A stretch of 64,000 nucleotides of DNA, from the NCBI RefSeq assembly GCF_000739555.1, contig NZ_BBJN01000009.1:42851-106850 (forward strand). Direction: 5' to 3'. Position numbers and translations under genes: made by a program. The notes beneath the pieces were generated by a model. That model did no database searches, was not told where the DNA came from, and was given only the letters and a program-made list of their open reading frames with translations. Shown here piece after piece: positions 54,446 to 63,839 of the stretch. The DNA comes from Halolamina rubra (GTDB lineage: Archaea; Halobacteriota; Halobacteria; Halobacteriales; Haloferacaceae). The first letter of the stretch is position 1. Every line of letters begins with the position of its first letter.

Positions 54446-55842
54446 ATGGGACTCAGGTGTCTGCTCGGACACGACTTCGGCGAGCCGGAGACCGAGCGTG
54501 AACGAACGGAGGAGGGGAACGAGGTGGTCGTCACCGTCCGGGAGGTGAAAACCTGCGAGCGCTGCGGCGAGAAGCAGGTCGTCAGCGAGAACAAGGAGAT
54601 CACGTCGATCGAGCAGCTCCGGGAGTCGGCGACCGGCGAGGCGACGCCCGCGAGCGAGCCGTCGACGGCGACCGAGCCGCCGTCGGCCGCCGGCAGCGAC
54701 GCCGACACCGCCGACGAGTGGGGAACCGACGAGCTCTCGCCCGGCGGGGACGCGAGCGAGCCGGAGCCGACCCCCGACGAGGGGGCGACGGCCGACGCCG
54801 AGCCGGCCGAGGAGGGGTCCGCGACGGTCACCGACGCCGACGAGGACCCCGTCGAGCGCGGCGTCGCCGACATCATCGAACAGGCCGAGCGCGACGACGA
54901 CATGCTGCAGGGGCCGTCCGAGCCCACGGAAGCGGACGAGACCGCCGACGAGGAGGACGTGCCGGTCCACCCGGGCCAGCGCTCGGCGGCCGCCGAGGAG
55001 TCCGAGATCCCCGACGCCGAGGAGGACGACGGCGTGATCCTCGACGAGGACGACGCGGAGCCGCCCGAGAACGCCCGACAACAGTGGGAGGAAGAAGCGA
55101 GTCCGGAGGAGGTGCCCGACCAGGACCCAACCGTCGACGCCGACCCGGCGGCCGACGAGGAGTACGACGCCGAGATCATCGACGCCGAGTCCGAGTCGCC
55201 CCCCGAGCACGACGCCGAACCGGCCGAGAAGACCGAGCCTGCGGAGCCGACCGAGCCTGACGCGGGCGACGCCCGGGAGTCCTCGACGCCCGCCGCGGTG
55301 GAGTCCGAGGACGCCGAGATCGTCGACGCCGACCCGGGGCCCGCCGATCCCGAGCCCGCCGAGCCCGAACCCGAGCAGCGCGAGGCGGAGACCGACGAGG
55401 GGCACATGCCGTGGCCGGACGCGCCCGCGAGGACGAGGGTCACGACGCGACGGCGCCGGACGGCGAACCGGCGGACATCGACTTCGGCGAGGGGTTCACA
55501 CCGAGCGAGGACGCCGCCACGGAGTCCGCGACCGCCGACCCCGAACCGGCCGCGACCGAGCCGGACAGTCACTCGGAGGCCGACAGTCACAGCGAGCCCG
55601 AAAGCCAGCCCCAGCCCGACCGCGACAACGGCGACCGGACGGCGACGGGCGAGCGGAGCGACGCGTCGACGGCGCCGACGGCGAACGTCGACCTCGAGCG
55701 ATCGAGCCGCGACGCCGAGCTGGAGTACTACTGCCCGGAGTGCGGGCTGACGCGGGACGTTGGCAACTCCTCGATGCGTGCCGGCGACATCTGCCCGGAG
55801 TGTCGCGTCGGCTACATCACCGAACAGCAGAAGGCGGAGTAG
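54446..55842 (+). CDS. DUF7093-like acidic zinc-ribbon protein, interrupted by a one-base frameshift
   Basis: The protein starts MGLRCLLGHDFGEPE and has a zinc knuckle CERCGE (about residues 34-39), then about 280 residues of very acidic low-complexity sequence. Phase is lost in GACGCGCCCGCGAGG near 55423-55430. With one base added the other frame continues (REDEGHDATAPDGEP) to a C-terminal zinc ribbon YYCPECGLTRD ... ICPECRVGYI and the stop at 55842, about 465 residues in all. The two-ended zinc-ribbon layout is that of the haloarchaeal DUF7093 family. Function unknown. Confidence 0.75.
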
Positions 55843-55884
55843 CGGTCCACAACAGGTAAACCGACCGCTCGCAAACGGGGGGCC

Positions 55885-56265
55885 ATGAAGGAGTACAAGA
55901 TGCGCCGCGGGGAGACCTTAGAGGAGCGCATCCCGGACATGGAATCGACAGTCGAGGAGTACTTCGGCGAGATCACCGGCACCGAGGAGTACAAGGGGAG
56001 CGACCTCTACGTCGTGGGCGAGCCCGACAACGCCGTGTTCGAGCGCGTCGTCGCCGGCGCGGTGAAGTACTCGGGGAAGAAGGACTGGCTCGGCGTGGAG
56101 TTCGAGGAGCGCGACCCGAGCGAACTCGGCCCCGACGAGCTCGAGGCCGCCGGCGAGGCCGTCGACGCGAAGAACGATTTCCTGCTCGAGGCCACCGGGC
56201 GCGACGCCAAGTCCCGGCGGGAGTCGCTCAAGCGGGAGGTCGAGGACGACGCGCCGGACTACTAG
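55885..56265 (+). CDS. DUF5611-like protein
   Basis: The 126-residue acidic protein (MKEYKMRRGETLEERIPDME..., then YKGSDLYVVGEPDNAVFERVVAGAVKYSGKKDWLGVEF) resembles the archaeal DUF5611 family. It is soluble and of unknown function. It lies 42 bp after the DUF7093-like gene. Its TAG shares CTAG (56262-56265) with the convergent SDR gene. Confidence 0.75.
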   Translation: MKEYKMRRGETLEERIPDMESTVEEYFGEITGTEEYKGSDLYVVGEPDNAVFERVVAGAVKYSGKKDWLGVEFEERDPSELGPDELEAAGEAVDAKNDFLLEATGRDAKSRRESLKREVEDDAPDY

Positions 56266-56999
56266 ATCTCCTCGGGCAGCCACCCGCCGTCGATCTCGAC
56301 GTTCTCACCGGAGACGTAGTCGCTGTCCGACCGACAGAAGAACAGCGCCGCGTTCGCCACGTCATCGACGCTGGCCCAGCGCCCGCGCGGGGCCTCGTCG
56401 GGGAACTCGTCGCTGGTCTCGACGACGTACGGCGACACCGCGTTGACGGTGACCCCGTCGTCCTGCGTGTCGGCCGCGAGCATCCTGGTGAACATCAGGA
56501 CGCCCGTCTTCGCGACGAAGTACGGGAAGTTCGTCGCGCCCACCATCGCCCGGTCGCTGCTCGCGTAGCCGACGTTGACGATCCGGCCCCACGACTGCTC
56601 GCGCATCGCCGGTAACGCGCGCTTCGAGCAGAGCATCGTCCCGTTCAGGTTGGTCGCCAGCACGCGGTTCCACTCCTCGAGGTCGATCTCCGCCCAGTGG
56701 TCGGGGGCGAAGTCGCCGACGTTGTTCACCAGCACGTCGACGCTTCCCAGGTCGGCCTCTACGGCGGCGAACAGGTCGTCGACGCTCTCGGGGTCGGTCA
56801 CGTCGCCCTGCACCGTCGTCGCGTCGACGTCGCGCTCGCGCGCTTCGGCCGCCGTCGCCGCCGCCGCCTCGGCGCTGCTGTGGTAGTGGATCGCCACGTC
56901 GGCGCCGCAGTCCGCGAGCGCCAGCGCCAGCCCGCGGCCGAGGCCCTTGGCGCTCCCGGTCACCAGCGCGACCCGCCCGCCGAGCTCTGCGTCGTTCAT
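56262..56999 (-). CDS. Short-chain dehydrogenase/reductase
   Basis: The 245-residue SDR has the dinucleotide-binding TGSAKGLGRG (residues 14-23), NNVG (about 91-94, NNAG in most members), catalytic Y-x3-K in YFVAK with the upstream Ser in YASSDRA, and a C-terminal ENVEIDGGW. The pattern is that of FabG-like oxidoreductases. Substrate unknown. The ATG at 56999 gives the standard N-terminus. Confidence 0.9.
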   Translation of the reverse strand: MNDAELGGRVALVTGSAKGLGRGLALALADCGADVAIHYHSSAEAAAATAAEARERDVDATTVQGDVTDPESVDDLFAAVEADLGSVDVLVNNVGDFAPDHWAEIDLEEWNRVLATNLNGTMLCSKRALPAMREQSWGRIVNVGYASSDRAMVGATNFPYFVAKTGVLMFTRMLAADTQDDGVTVNAVSPYVVETSDEFPDEAPRGRWASVDDVANAALFFCRSDSDYVSGENVEIDGGWLPEEI

Positions 57000-57061
57000 G
57001 CACCCACCCTCGGCCGCCGCCGGCAAGCGCGTTTCGCCCGCGGCGACCCGCCGGACCCGAC

Positions 57062-57070
57062 CCCTTATCC
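57062..57070 (+). promoter_or_regulatory. TATA element of the LVIVD surface protein gene
   Basis: CCCTTATCC is centred about 28 bp upstream of the ATG at 57094, the spacing of a leaderless transcript. Confidence 0.55.
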
Positions 57071-57093
57071 GTTCACGACTGCTCCTCCCAGCC

Positions 57094-58506
57094 ATGCGCA
57101 GGCGCGAGGCGCTCTCGCTGCTCGGCGGCGCCGCCCTCCTCTCCGGTCGGGCGACGGCCCACCCGACGCCGCCCGAGGACGACCCCGACGGGACGCCGCC
57201 GACCCGGACCGATACGGGGTACGGCCCGCTCGCCCGGATCCCGGTCGAGGGGGCAACTGACGCCGTGGTCTCCGACGACGGCACGACCGCGTACGTCGCC
57301 GCGACGACGGGGTACGCCGTCGTCGACGTGTCCGACCCGGACGAGCCGAGCATCCTCGCCGAGCGCCGCGAGCTGCTCGCCGACCGCGAGGTCGGCCCCC
57401 TCGGCGGGATCTACGACGTGAAGCTCTCGGGCGACACGCTGCTGGTCGTCGGGCCCGCAAACGCCGGGGGGAGCCAGCTCTCGGGCGCGCTGGTCGTCGA
57501 CGTGGCCGACCCAGCGAACCCCGAACGTCGGGCGTTCTACGAGACCGACTACCCGATCCACAACTGCGACCTCGAGGGCGACCGCGCGTACCTCACCGCC
57601 AACGACGGCGAGCGACGGGCGCTCTCGATCGTCGACGTCGCGGAGGAGCCGACCGAGATCGGCGCGTGGTCGCTCCGCGAACACGACGAGCGCTGGGGCG
57701 AGCTCGACCCCTTTCCTCGAACGCTTCACGACGTGTTCGTCCGGGACGGCGTCGCCGCCCTCGCCCACTGGGACGCCGGCACGTGGCTGCTCGACGTCTC
57801 CGACCCCGCGGCGCCGACGGTGCTCGGCCACGTCGGCCGCGAGCCGGAGACGGTGCTCGAGGGGTACAAGTCGGGGGCGGACGGCTACGACGGGCTCCCC
57901 GGCAACGACCACTACGCGGCCGTCGACGAGGCCGGCGACCTGCTCGCGATCGGGCGCGAGGCGTGGGCCAGCGAGGAGCGACCCGAGGCCGGCCCGGGCG
58001 GGATCGACCTGTACGACGTGTCGACGCCCGCCGAGCCCGACCGTCTCTCGACGATCGAGCCGCCGCCGACGCCGGACGCCACGCCGTCGGGGAGCTGGAC
58101 GACCGCGCACAACTTCGAGTTCCGGGACGGCGTCCTCTACAGCTCGTGGTACCGCGGCGGCGTGAAACGGCACGACGTGAGCGATCCGACGGAGCCCGAG
58201 GAGCTGACCTGGTGGGCCGACCGCCCGCACGCGGAGTTCTGGACCGCCCGGGTCGCCGTCCCCGGCTCGACGTTCGTCGCGAGTTCGCGGGCGACGGCGT
58301 CGGCGCCGGCGGCGCTGTACGTGTTCCCCGACGCCGACGGCGAGACGACGTGGGGGTTCGGGGGGGACGCCGCGACGGCGACGACCGCCGAGACGCCGAC
58401 GCCGACGGGGACGCCCTCCCGGGTCAGCACGCCCGGGTTCGGCCCGCTCGCGGCGCTCGCGGGCGTCGGCGCCGGCACGCTCGCGTGGTGGCGTCGGCGC
58501 GGCTGA
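57094..58506 (+). CDS. LVIVD-repeat cell-surface protein with PGF-CTERM sorting signal
   Basis: The 470-residue protein starts with a twin-arginine-like signal (MRRREALSLLGGAALLSG). The body has repeats of the LVIVD type: YAVVDVSDPDEPSIL, LVVDVADPANPERR, LSIVDVAEEPTEIG, LLDVSDPAAPTVLG, IDLYDVSTPAEPDRL and KRHDVSDPTEPEEL, which should form a beta-propeller. A Thr/Pro-rich spacer leads to PGFGPLAALAGVGAG, a hydrophobic helix and a basic end (WWRRRG), the tripartite PGF-CTERM signal processed by archaeosortase A. So it is probably anchored at the surface. The ATG at 57094 fits the TATA element. Confidence 0.88.
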   Translation: MRRREALSLLGGAALLSGRATAHPTPPEDDPDGTPPTRTDTGYGPLARIPVEGATDAVVSDDGTTAYVAATTGYAVVDVSDPDEPSILAERRELLADREVGPLGGIYDVKLSGDTLLVVGPANAGGSQLSGALVVDVADPANPERRAFYETDYPIHNCDLEGDRAYLTANDGERRALSIVDVAEEPTEIGAWSLREHDERWGELDPFPRTLHDVFVRDGVAALAHWDAGTWLLDVSDPAAPTVLGHVGREPETVLEGYKSGADGYDGLPGNDHYAAVDEAGDLLAIGREAWASEERPEAGPGGIDLYDVSTPAEPDRLSTIEPPPTPDATPSGSWTTAHNFEFRDGVLYSSWYRGGVKRHDVSDPTEPEELTWWADRPHAEFWTARVAVPGSTFVASSRATASAPAALYVFPDADGETTWGFGGDAATATTAETPTPTGTPSRVSTPGFGPLAALAGVGAGTLAWWRRRG

Positions 58507-58536
58507 TCGGGCCGTGCAGGAACGACCGTGACACAG

Positions 58537-58542
58537 TTTTTT
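58537..58542 (+). terminator. T6 tract after the LVIVD gene
   Basis: Six T lie 31 bp past the stop. The context TTTTTTCGCGGG is identical to that at 25871, so either both are terminators or both are upstream elements of the genes that follow. Confidence 0.4.
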
Positions 58543-58604
58543 CGCGGGGATCGGCGTGCAGGGAAACCGCAAGCTACCAGTGTCCCCGTCCCCAAGCGTG
58601 AGCA

Positions 58605-58931
58605 ATGAGCCAGGAAAGCCTCAAACGACGCGTCGAGAGCTGGATGACCGGGCAGATGCCCATCATCCAGATGCACGGCGGCCGGAGCGTCGTCCGGGAG
58701 GCCGACCCGGACACCGGCACCGTCACCGTCGAGCTCGGCGGCGCCTGCGCGGGCTGCGGGATCAGCGACCTCACCGCCCAGAACATCAAGCGGGACATGA
58801 TCGTGGAGTTCGACGACGTCGACGAGGTGCACGTGCTCGTCCCCTCGACCGGCGAGCAGGGCGACTCGACGGTCGAGGGCGGCCGCGGCGGCGAACTGCA
58901 GCACGCGACCGAACACCCCAACCACTTCTGA
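58605..58931 (+). CDS. NifU C-terminal-domain (Nfu-type) iron-sulfur scaffold protein
   Basis: The 108-residue protein is an Nfu domain: about residues 8-75 with [20 protein letters not shown], whose CxxC (residues 48-51) binds a [4Fe-4S] cluster between two subunits for delivery to client enzymes. A polar His/Gly tail follows. The canonical Nfu start (ALxxxRPxL) is reduced to MPIIQMHGG. The sufS-sufU genes are 46 kb away. Confidence 0.88.
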   Translation: MSQESLKRRVESWMTGQMPIIQMHGGRSVVREADPDTGTVTVELGGACAGCGISDLTAQNIKRDMIVEFDDVDEVHVLVPSTGEQGDSTVEGGRGGELQHATEHPNHF

Positions 58932-58988
58932 ACGGCCGGCGCCGCGAGTCGCCGGTGGCTTCATTCTCCCCACGCGCGACGTAGCGGT

Positions 58989-59516
58989 ATGCAGCGCCGC
59001 CAGTACCTCGCCGGGCTCGGGCTCTCACTCGCCGTTTCCGCCGCGGGCTGTACCGCCCCGGCCGACCCGACGCCGACGCCCGGCGGCCAGCGGCTCAGCG
59101 TCAGTTTCTCGAACGACAGCGGTCGGACGCTCGTGTTCACCGCCGCCGTCGTCGAAGCGGGCCTCGGCGGCGTCCGGATCAGCTACCGCGACGGGAGCGA
59201 GCGGACGTTCGCGGACGCGGAGACGATCGATCAACTGCCCGCCGACGCCTGGGACGGCGCGATCACGTTCGAACCGGTCGGGGAGCACCAGCGCCGGCAG
59301 TTCCGGTCGACCGAGGGCTCCGGGATCGGCATCGAGTTCGAGCCTGTGGCGTTCGGCTCGACCGTCGTCACGACCGTCGCCATCCCGGCGACCGAGCAGT
59401 CGATTCGGAGCGTCGGCGCCGGCACCTGCGGCGAGGCAGCGGCGGGCGAGCTGTCGGTCCGCGTCGACGGCGAGGGGCGGGTCCACCTCCAAACCACCTG
59501 CCGGAGCGAAGCGTAG
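58989..59516 (+). CDS. Tat-type lipoprotein of unknown function
   Basis: The 175-residue protein has a twin-arginine signal (MQRRQYLAGLGLSLAVS) with lipobox AAGC (Cys21), then a Pro/Thr linker and a beta-rich domain (LSVSFSNDSGRTLVFTAAVVEAG, ELSVRVDGEGRVHL) that looks immunoglobulin-like. Two later Cys (about 147 and 171) could form a disulfide. No family recognised. It is convergent with the FAU-1 gene. Confidence 0.75.
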   Translation: MQRRQYLAGLGLSLAVSAAGCTAPADPTPTPGGQRLSVSFSNDSGRTLVFTAAVVEAGLGGVRISYRDGSERTFADAETIDQLPADAWDGAITFEPVGEHQRRQFRSTEGSGIGIEFEPVAFGSTVVTTVAIPATEQSIRSVGAGTCGEAAAGELSVRVDGEGRVHLQTTCRSEA

Positions 59517-59522
59517 CGGCGG

Positions 59523-60953
59523 TCAGATCGCGCGCTCGATGCTCGCGGCGACGCTGCGGGCTCTCTCCGCCAGTTCCTCGGGCAGCTCGCCGGCCTCGAC
59601 GGCGGCGTCGAGTTCGTCGTCGTCGACGCGCTCGACCGTTCCGTCGGGGTACTTGATCACGTCGACGTGGAGGTCGACGTAGCGCACGGCGTCCGGGAAG
59701 ATCTCCACCGGCGTGCAGACGTTGACGTACGTCCCCTTGTGCTCGCCGTCGGCCGAGCGGTACGTCGTCGGGTACCACCAGCGCCCCTCGCGGAACTTCG
59801 TGTGGGCGATATCGCCCGACTCCTTCGGCGTCCCCAGCGCGTCGTAGCTGCCGCCGCCGCTCAGCTCCCGTTCGACCGCGAGCGTGTCGCCGTCGCGGTC
59901 GACCACCTCGGCCTCGCCGAGCACGATCCGGTGGCCGGCCGGCTTCCCGTGGTCGAGGCGGACGCTGTCGCCCTCCCCCGGCCCGAACTGGTCGGCCACG
60001 ACCGCGAACGGGAACTCCCCGTCGAGGCCGCCGGCACAGAGCGCCTCCGCGAAGTCGACGCCCGCGCTCGCGGCGTCGGTGCCGGCTTTCGTCCGGTGGT
60101 GGCCGGGCATCGTCGCCGTCACCTCGCGACGAACCTCGTCCAGCGCGAACCGCGACTCGCGGCCGAACCAGAGCCACGCGCCCGCCGTCGGGCTGGAAAC
60201 CTGCCGGACGGGGTCGGGGTCGCCGGCGTCGTCGACGGCCGTCTCGAGCGCCTCGGCCCGCTCGTTCGCACGGTCGAGGGCGTCCTCGAGCGTCGCCATC
60301 TCGGCGTCGCGGGCGTCGCGTGCCCACTCCAGCCCCCAGTTCTCGGGCGGCGCGGTCGAGAGCAGGTCGGTGATCCCGGCGAGTTCGCGCCCGGCGGCGT
60401 CGTCGCGGCCGGCGACGCGGACGCCCTCGCGGCCGCGAGTCAGCGTCGCCAGCCCGGCCTCGACCTGCAGGCCGGTGTCGAGCATCGCCCGGTCGTCGTC
60501 CCACGGCGCCGCGGCCTCGGTCACCTGCACGCGAACCGTGTCGCCAGTCTCCACGGTTCCGTCGACCGCGCGGAACGGGAGGTACCCCTCCGTCTCACCG
60601 AGCGAGACGACGGCACCGCTGCCGAGCGTCTCGGTCACCCGGCCGTCGAACACCGCGCCGACGGGGGCGGGGTCGTCCCAGGCGAGCGTGTCGACGGCGG
60701 TGTCCGCGAGCAGCGCCCGGATCGCGTCGACGGCGTCGGGATCGCCGGCGACGGACACGCCCTGTCGGTGCGGCCCGGTCTCGATCGCGACGTCGTGGTC
60801 GGCCGCGGGGAGGTCGGCGTCGAAGCGCCGCCGGATCGGCGGCGAGGCCTGTACGACTCGGTGGCCGGCGTCGAGCAGCGTCCGGGTGAGCGCGGTGGCG
60901 TAGATCCCCCGGACCCGGACGTTCGACGTGTTCCCGGCCGTCTCCTCGGTCAT
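59523..60953 (-). CDS. FAU-1 family RNA-binding protein / putative RNase (RNase E/G-like with DUF402)
   Basis: The 476-residue protein matches archaeal FAU-1: an N-terminal RNase E/G-like segment with an S1-type RNA-binding stretch (VGAVFDGRVTETLGSGAVVSLGETEGYLP, about 98-126), a coiled middle region, and a C-terminal DUF402 domain (WWYPTTYRSADGEHKGTYVNVCTP, YVDLHVDVIKYPDG). Pyrococcus FAU-1 binds AU-rich RNA and has been reported to process rRNA precursors. Same strand as sepF but 120 bp apart. Confidence 0.88.
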   Translation of the reverse strand: MTEETAGNTSNVRVRGIYATALTRTLLDAGHRVVQASPPIRRRFDADLPAADHDVAIETGPHRQGVSVAGDPDAVDAIRALLADTAVDTLAWDDPAPVGAVFDGRVTETLGSGAVVSLGETEGYLPFRAVDGTVETGDTVRVQVTEAAAPWDDDRAMLDTGLQVEAGLATLTRGREGVRVAGRDDAAGRELAGITDLLSTAPPENWGLEWARDARDAEMATLEDALDRANERAEALETAVDDAGDPDPVRQVSSPTAGAWLWFGRESRFALDEVRREVTATMPGHHRTKAGTDAASAGVDFAEALCAGGLDGEFPFAVVADQFGPGEGDSVRLDHGKPAGHRIVLGEAEVVDRDGDTLAVERELSGGGSYDALGTPKESGDIAHTKFREGRWWYPTTYRSADGEHKGTYVNVCTPVEIFPDAVRYVDLHVDVIKYPDGTVERVDDDELDAAVEAGELPEELAERARSVAASIERAI

Positions 60954-61073
60954 GCACTCGGGTTGGCGCGGGGGGAACAGGTAGGTGACGGTTCGATCCG
61001 GCTCACTGGCGATCGGCGACCGCGAGGGTCGTCGGACGGCGTCGACGGCAGGAGAGACGGCGGACGGTCGCGG

Positions 61074-61430
61074 TCAGTTCAGCTTCTCGCGGGCGATCCC
61101 GACGCCAGTGGGGGTGACGATGATCTGGTCGTCGCCCTTCTGGACGATGTCGCCGTCGACCTCCTTGGCCACCTGGCGGAGGTCCTCGATGATGCGGTCG
61201 CTGGCGGTGTCGGTCGTGGAGTGGCGGGTGATGTCGGCGATCACCATGTCGCCGTCGTAGACGGCGTCCTTGATGGCGATCACGTCCTGCTGGCCGCCGA
61301 TCTCCGCGAAGTGAACGCTCATGCTCCCCGCGCTCCCCGGGCTCTCGAAGTCCTCCTCGAGATCGAGGGTGACGTAATCCTCGGTGTCGCGGTTGCCGCC
61401 CCCGCCGAGGATTTTGCTCATGATTCCCAT
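61074..61430 (-). CDS. sepF: Cell division protein SepF
   Basis: The 118-residue archaeal SepF anchors FtsZ to the membrane. The N-terminal MGIMSKILGGGG is the short amphipathic membrane-targeting helix, followed by a Gly/Asp-rich linker and the SepF core (about 38-118: VIAIKDAVYDGDMVIADITRHS, GDIVQKGDDQIIVTPTGVGI). A second ATG at 61421 would shorten it by 3 residues. It is divergent from the DUF1028 gene. Confidence 0.92.
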   Translation of the reverse strand: MGIMSKILGGGGNRDTEDYVTLDLEEDFESPGSAGSMSVHFAEIGGQQDVIAIKDAVYDGDMVIADITRHSTTDTASDRIIEDLRQVAKEVDGDIVQKGDDQIIVTPTGVGIAREKLN

Positions 61431-61550
61431 GTGGGCTGCAACCCGGGCTGTCGCATTAGTTCTTGCGCCGGCGGGACGACGGCGCGGCGATCGCCCGCCG
61501 CCTTCGCCGGGAGAGGACCACTTTTCCCCGCGCCGTCCCCACCGACGCCC

Positions 61551-62261
61551 ATGACGTTCAGCATCTGCGTCCGCGAGGAGTACGAGGACGAGGAGGGCAA
61601 CGACCAGCTCCGGTTCGGCGTCGCGGTCACCACCCGGCTGCCGGCGGTGGGGACGCTCTGCCCGTTCGCCTCCGAGAACGGCGCGGTGGCGACCCAGAGC
61701 CTCGTCAACGTCGAACTCGGCGAGCGGGGGATCGAGTACGTCGACGACGGGCTCGCGGTCGAGGACGCGCTCCAGTCGCTGCTGAACGCCGACGACGGCG
61801 CCGAGAACCGCCAGCTCCACGGGATCGACGCCGACGGAGCGTTCACGTTCTCCGGCGAGGAGTGCAAGGGCTGGTACGGCCACCGCGAGGGCGAGAACTA
61901 CACCGTCGCGGGCAACCTCCTCACCGGCGAGGCGGTGATCGACAGCGTCGCCGAGACGTACGCGGAGTCGGACCGGGACGCCCCACTCGCCCAGCGCCTC
62001 GTCGACGCGCTCGGGGCGGGCTACGCCGAGGGCGGCGACAAGCGCGAGGAGCTCCACGTCCAGAGCGCCGCGCTGAAGGTGCGCAGCACCGAGGACGGGG
62101 ACGACCCGTACTACAACGACCTGCGCGTCGACGCCACCGAGACGCCGATCCAGGACCTGCGGGAGACGTACCGGCTCGCCGACGAGGGGTTCCAGCAGGC
62201 GATGCAGCGCTACGAGGAGGCGATGGAGGCCGACGACATGGACGCCGCCGACGAGGAGTAG
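61551..62261 (+). CDS. DUF1028 family protein (Ntn-hydrolase-like fold)
   Basis: The 236-residue protein resembles DUF1028: MTFSICVREEY at the start, GTLCPFASENGAVATQS (about 36-52) and YTVAGNLLTGEAVIDSVAETY (about 117-137). DUF1028 proteins have an Ntn-hydrolase-like fold of unknown substrate. An acidic C-terminal tail is typical of halophiles. The ATG at 61551 is chosen over the long upstream open frame because homology begins exactly there. Confidence 0.82.
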   Translation: MTFSICVREEYEDEEGNDQLRFGVAVTTRLPAVGTLCPFASENGAVATQSLVNVELGERGIEYVDDGLAVEDALQSLLNADDGAENRQLHGIDADGAFTFSGEECKGWYGHREGENYTVAGNLLTGEAVIDSVAETYAESDRDAPLAQRLVDALGAGYAEGGDKREELHVQSAALKVRSTEDGDDPYYNDLRVDATETPIQDLRETYRLADEGFQQAMQRYEEAMEADDMDAADEE

Positions 62262-62318
62262 CGGCCCGCGGGCTGCCGGGGCCCGGGGATTGATAGGTTC
62301 GCAGGCTGATTACGGGCT

Positions 62319-63839
62319 GTGTCAATCGAAGAACCTCCTGCGGACGCACCCGACGCGTACCGCGACCTCATCGAGCAGAACCGGCGGATCTCCTACCTCA
62401 ACGACGCGAGCGGTGTGCTGGGCTGGGACCAGCAGGTGACCATGCCCGAGGGCGGCGCCCCCGCCCGCTCGAAGCAGCTCTCGGCGCTCTCCGCGGTCAC
62501 TCACGACCTGATGACCGCCGACGAGTTCGAGGCGGCGCTGGTCGCCAGCGAGGACGCCGCCGACGAGCTCGACTGGCGCCAGCAGGCCGCCGTCCGCGAG
62601 ATCCGGCGCAGCTACGACCGGACCGCCGACGTGCCCGGCGAGCTCGTCGAGGAGCTCTCGGAGGTCCAGAGCGAAAACCAGCAGATCTGGCAGGAGGCCA
62701 AAGGGAACGACGACTTCGAGCTGTTCGCGCCGCGCCTGGAGACGCTGCGCGACCTCTCCATCGAGCGCGCCGGCCACATCAGCCCGGACCAGGCGCCGTA
62801 CGACGTGCTGTACGAGGACGGGCTCCCGTACATCTCCCGCGAGCGGACCAACGAGATCTTCGACCGGCTGAAGGCGGAGCTGGTCCCGCTGATCGAGGAG
62901 ATCAAGCAGCAGGGCGACGAGCTCGCGACGCCCTACGAGGGCCAGGAGTACCCCGAGGAGGACCAGCGCGCGCTCTCGGAGGCCGCCCTCGACGCCATCG
63001 GCTACGACCGCGACCACGGTCGGCTGGACATCTCCGCCCACCCGTTCACCTCTGGCACGCAGTTCGACGCCCGGGTGACGACGCGGTACAAGCCCGAGAA
63101 CCCGATGGACGCGCTGACGGCGACGATCCACGAGTACGGCCACGCGAGCTACATGCTCGGGCTCCCGAAGGAGCACTACGGCACGCCGCTGGGCCAGTCG
63201 CTCTCCTCGGGCGTCCACGAGTCCCAGAGCCGCTTCTGGGAGAACCACGTCGGCCGCACGAAGCCGTTCTGGGAGTTCTTCCTCCCGAAGGTCAAGGAGC
63301 ACCTCGACGGCGTCGACGACCTCACGGTGCAGGAGGCCTACGAGGCGGTCAACCGCATCTACCCGAACAACCTGATCCGGGTGGAAGCGGACGAGCTCAC
63401 CTACCACCTCCACATCATCCTCCGGTGTGAGATCGACAGCGCGTTCGTGGCGGGGGAGATCGGCGTCGACGAGATCCCCGAGCTGTGGAACGAGAAGATG
63501 GAGGAGTACCTCGGCGTCACGCCCGACGGCGTCGGGGAGGGCTGCCTGCAGGACATTCACTGGTCCTCGCGCTTCGCGGGGTTCCAGGGGTACACGATCG
63601 GCAGCGTGCTCGCGGCCCAGCTCGACGCCGCGATGCGGGACGACATCTCGGACGTGGACGGGAAGATCCGCGACGGGAACTTCGCGCCGATGCGGGAGTG
63701 GATGAACGAGAACGTCCACAGCCACGGCCGCGCGTACAAGTCCGACGACCTGATCGAGGAGGCGACCGGCGAGCCGCTGACGGCGGACTACTTCCTCGAC
63801 TACGTGAACGAGAAGTTCTCAGACCTGTACGGGCTGTAA
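62319..63839 (+). CDS. Carboxypeptidase Taq family (M32) metallocarboxypeptidase
   Basis: The 506-residue M32 enzyme removes C-terminal residues from peptides using one divalent metal. The HExxH-type motif HEYGH is at residues 271-275, the downstream metal ligand Glu in HESQSR (E301), and the family motifs WDQQVTMPEGG (about 36-46), YRPENP-like YKPENP, RVEADELTYHLHIILR and the C-terminal GFQGYTIGSVLAAQ are all present. The GTG at 62319 gives the usual N-terminus. The remaining 161 bp to the window end show no gene. Confidence 0.94.
   Translation: MSIEEPPADAPDAYRDLIEQNRRISYLNDASGVLGWDQQVTMPEGGAPARSKQLSALSAVTHDLMTADEFEAALVASEDAADELDWRQQAAVREIRRSYDRTADVPGELVEELSEVQSENQQIWQEAKGNDDFELFAPRLETLRDLSIERAGHISPDQAPYDVLYEDGLPYISRERTNEIFDRLKAELVPLIEEIKQQGDELATPYEGQEYPEEDQRALSEAALDAIGYDRDHGRLDISAHPFTSGTQFDARVTTRYKPENPMDALTATIHEYGHASYMLGLPKEHYGTPLGQSLSSGVHESQSRFWENHVGRTKPFWEFFLPKVKEHLDGVDDLTVQEAYEAVNRIYPNNLIRVEADELTYHLHIILRCEIDSAFVAGEIGVDEIPELWNEKMEEYLGVTPDGVGEGCLQDIHWSSRFAGFQGYTIGSVLAAQLDAAMRDDISDVDGKIRDGNFAPMREWMNENVHSHGRAYKSDDLIEEATGEPLTADYFLDYVNEKFSDLYGL

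Noticed and set aside
59667..61550. Upstream extension of the DUF1028 reading frame opposite fau-1 and sepF
   Set aside because: Family similarity begins exactly at the ATG at 61551; the extension is antisense to two well-supported genes.
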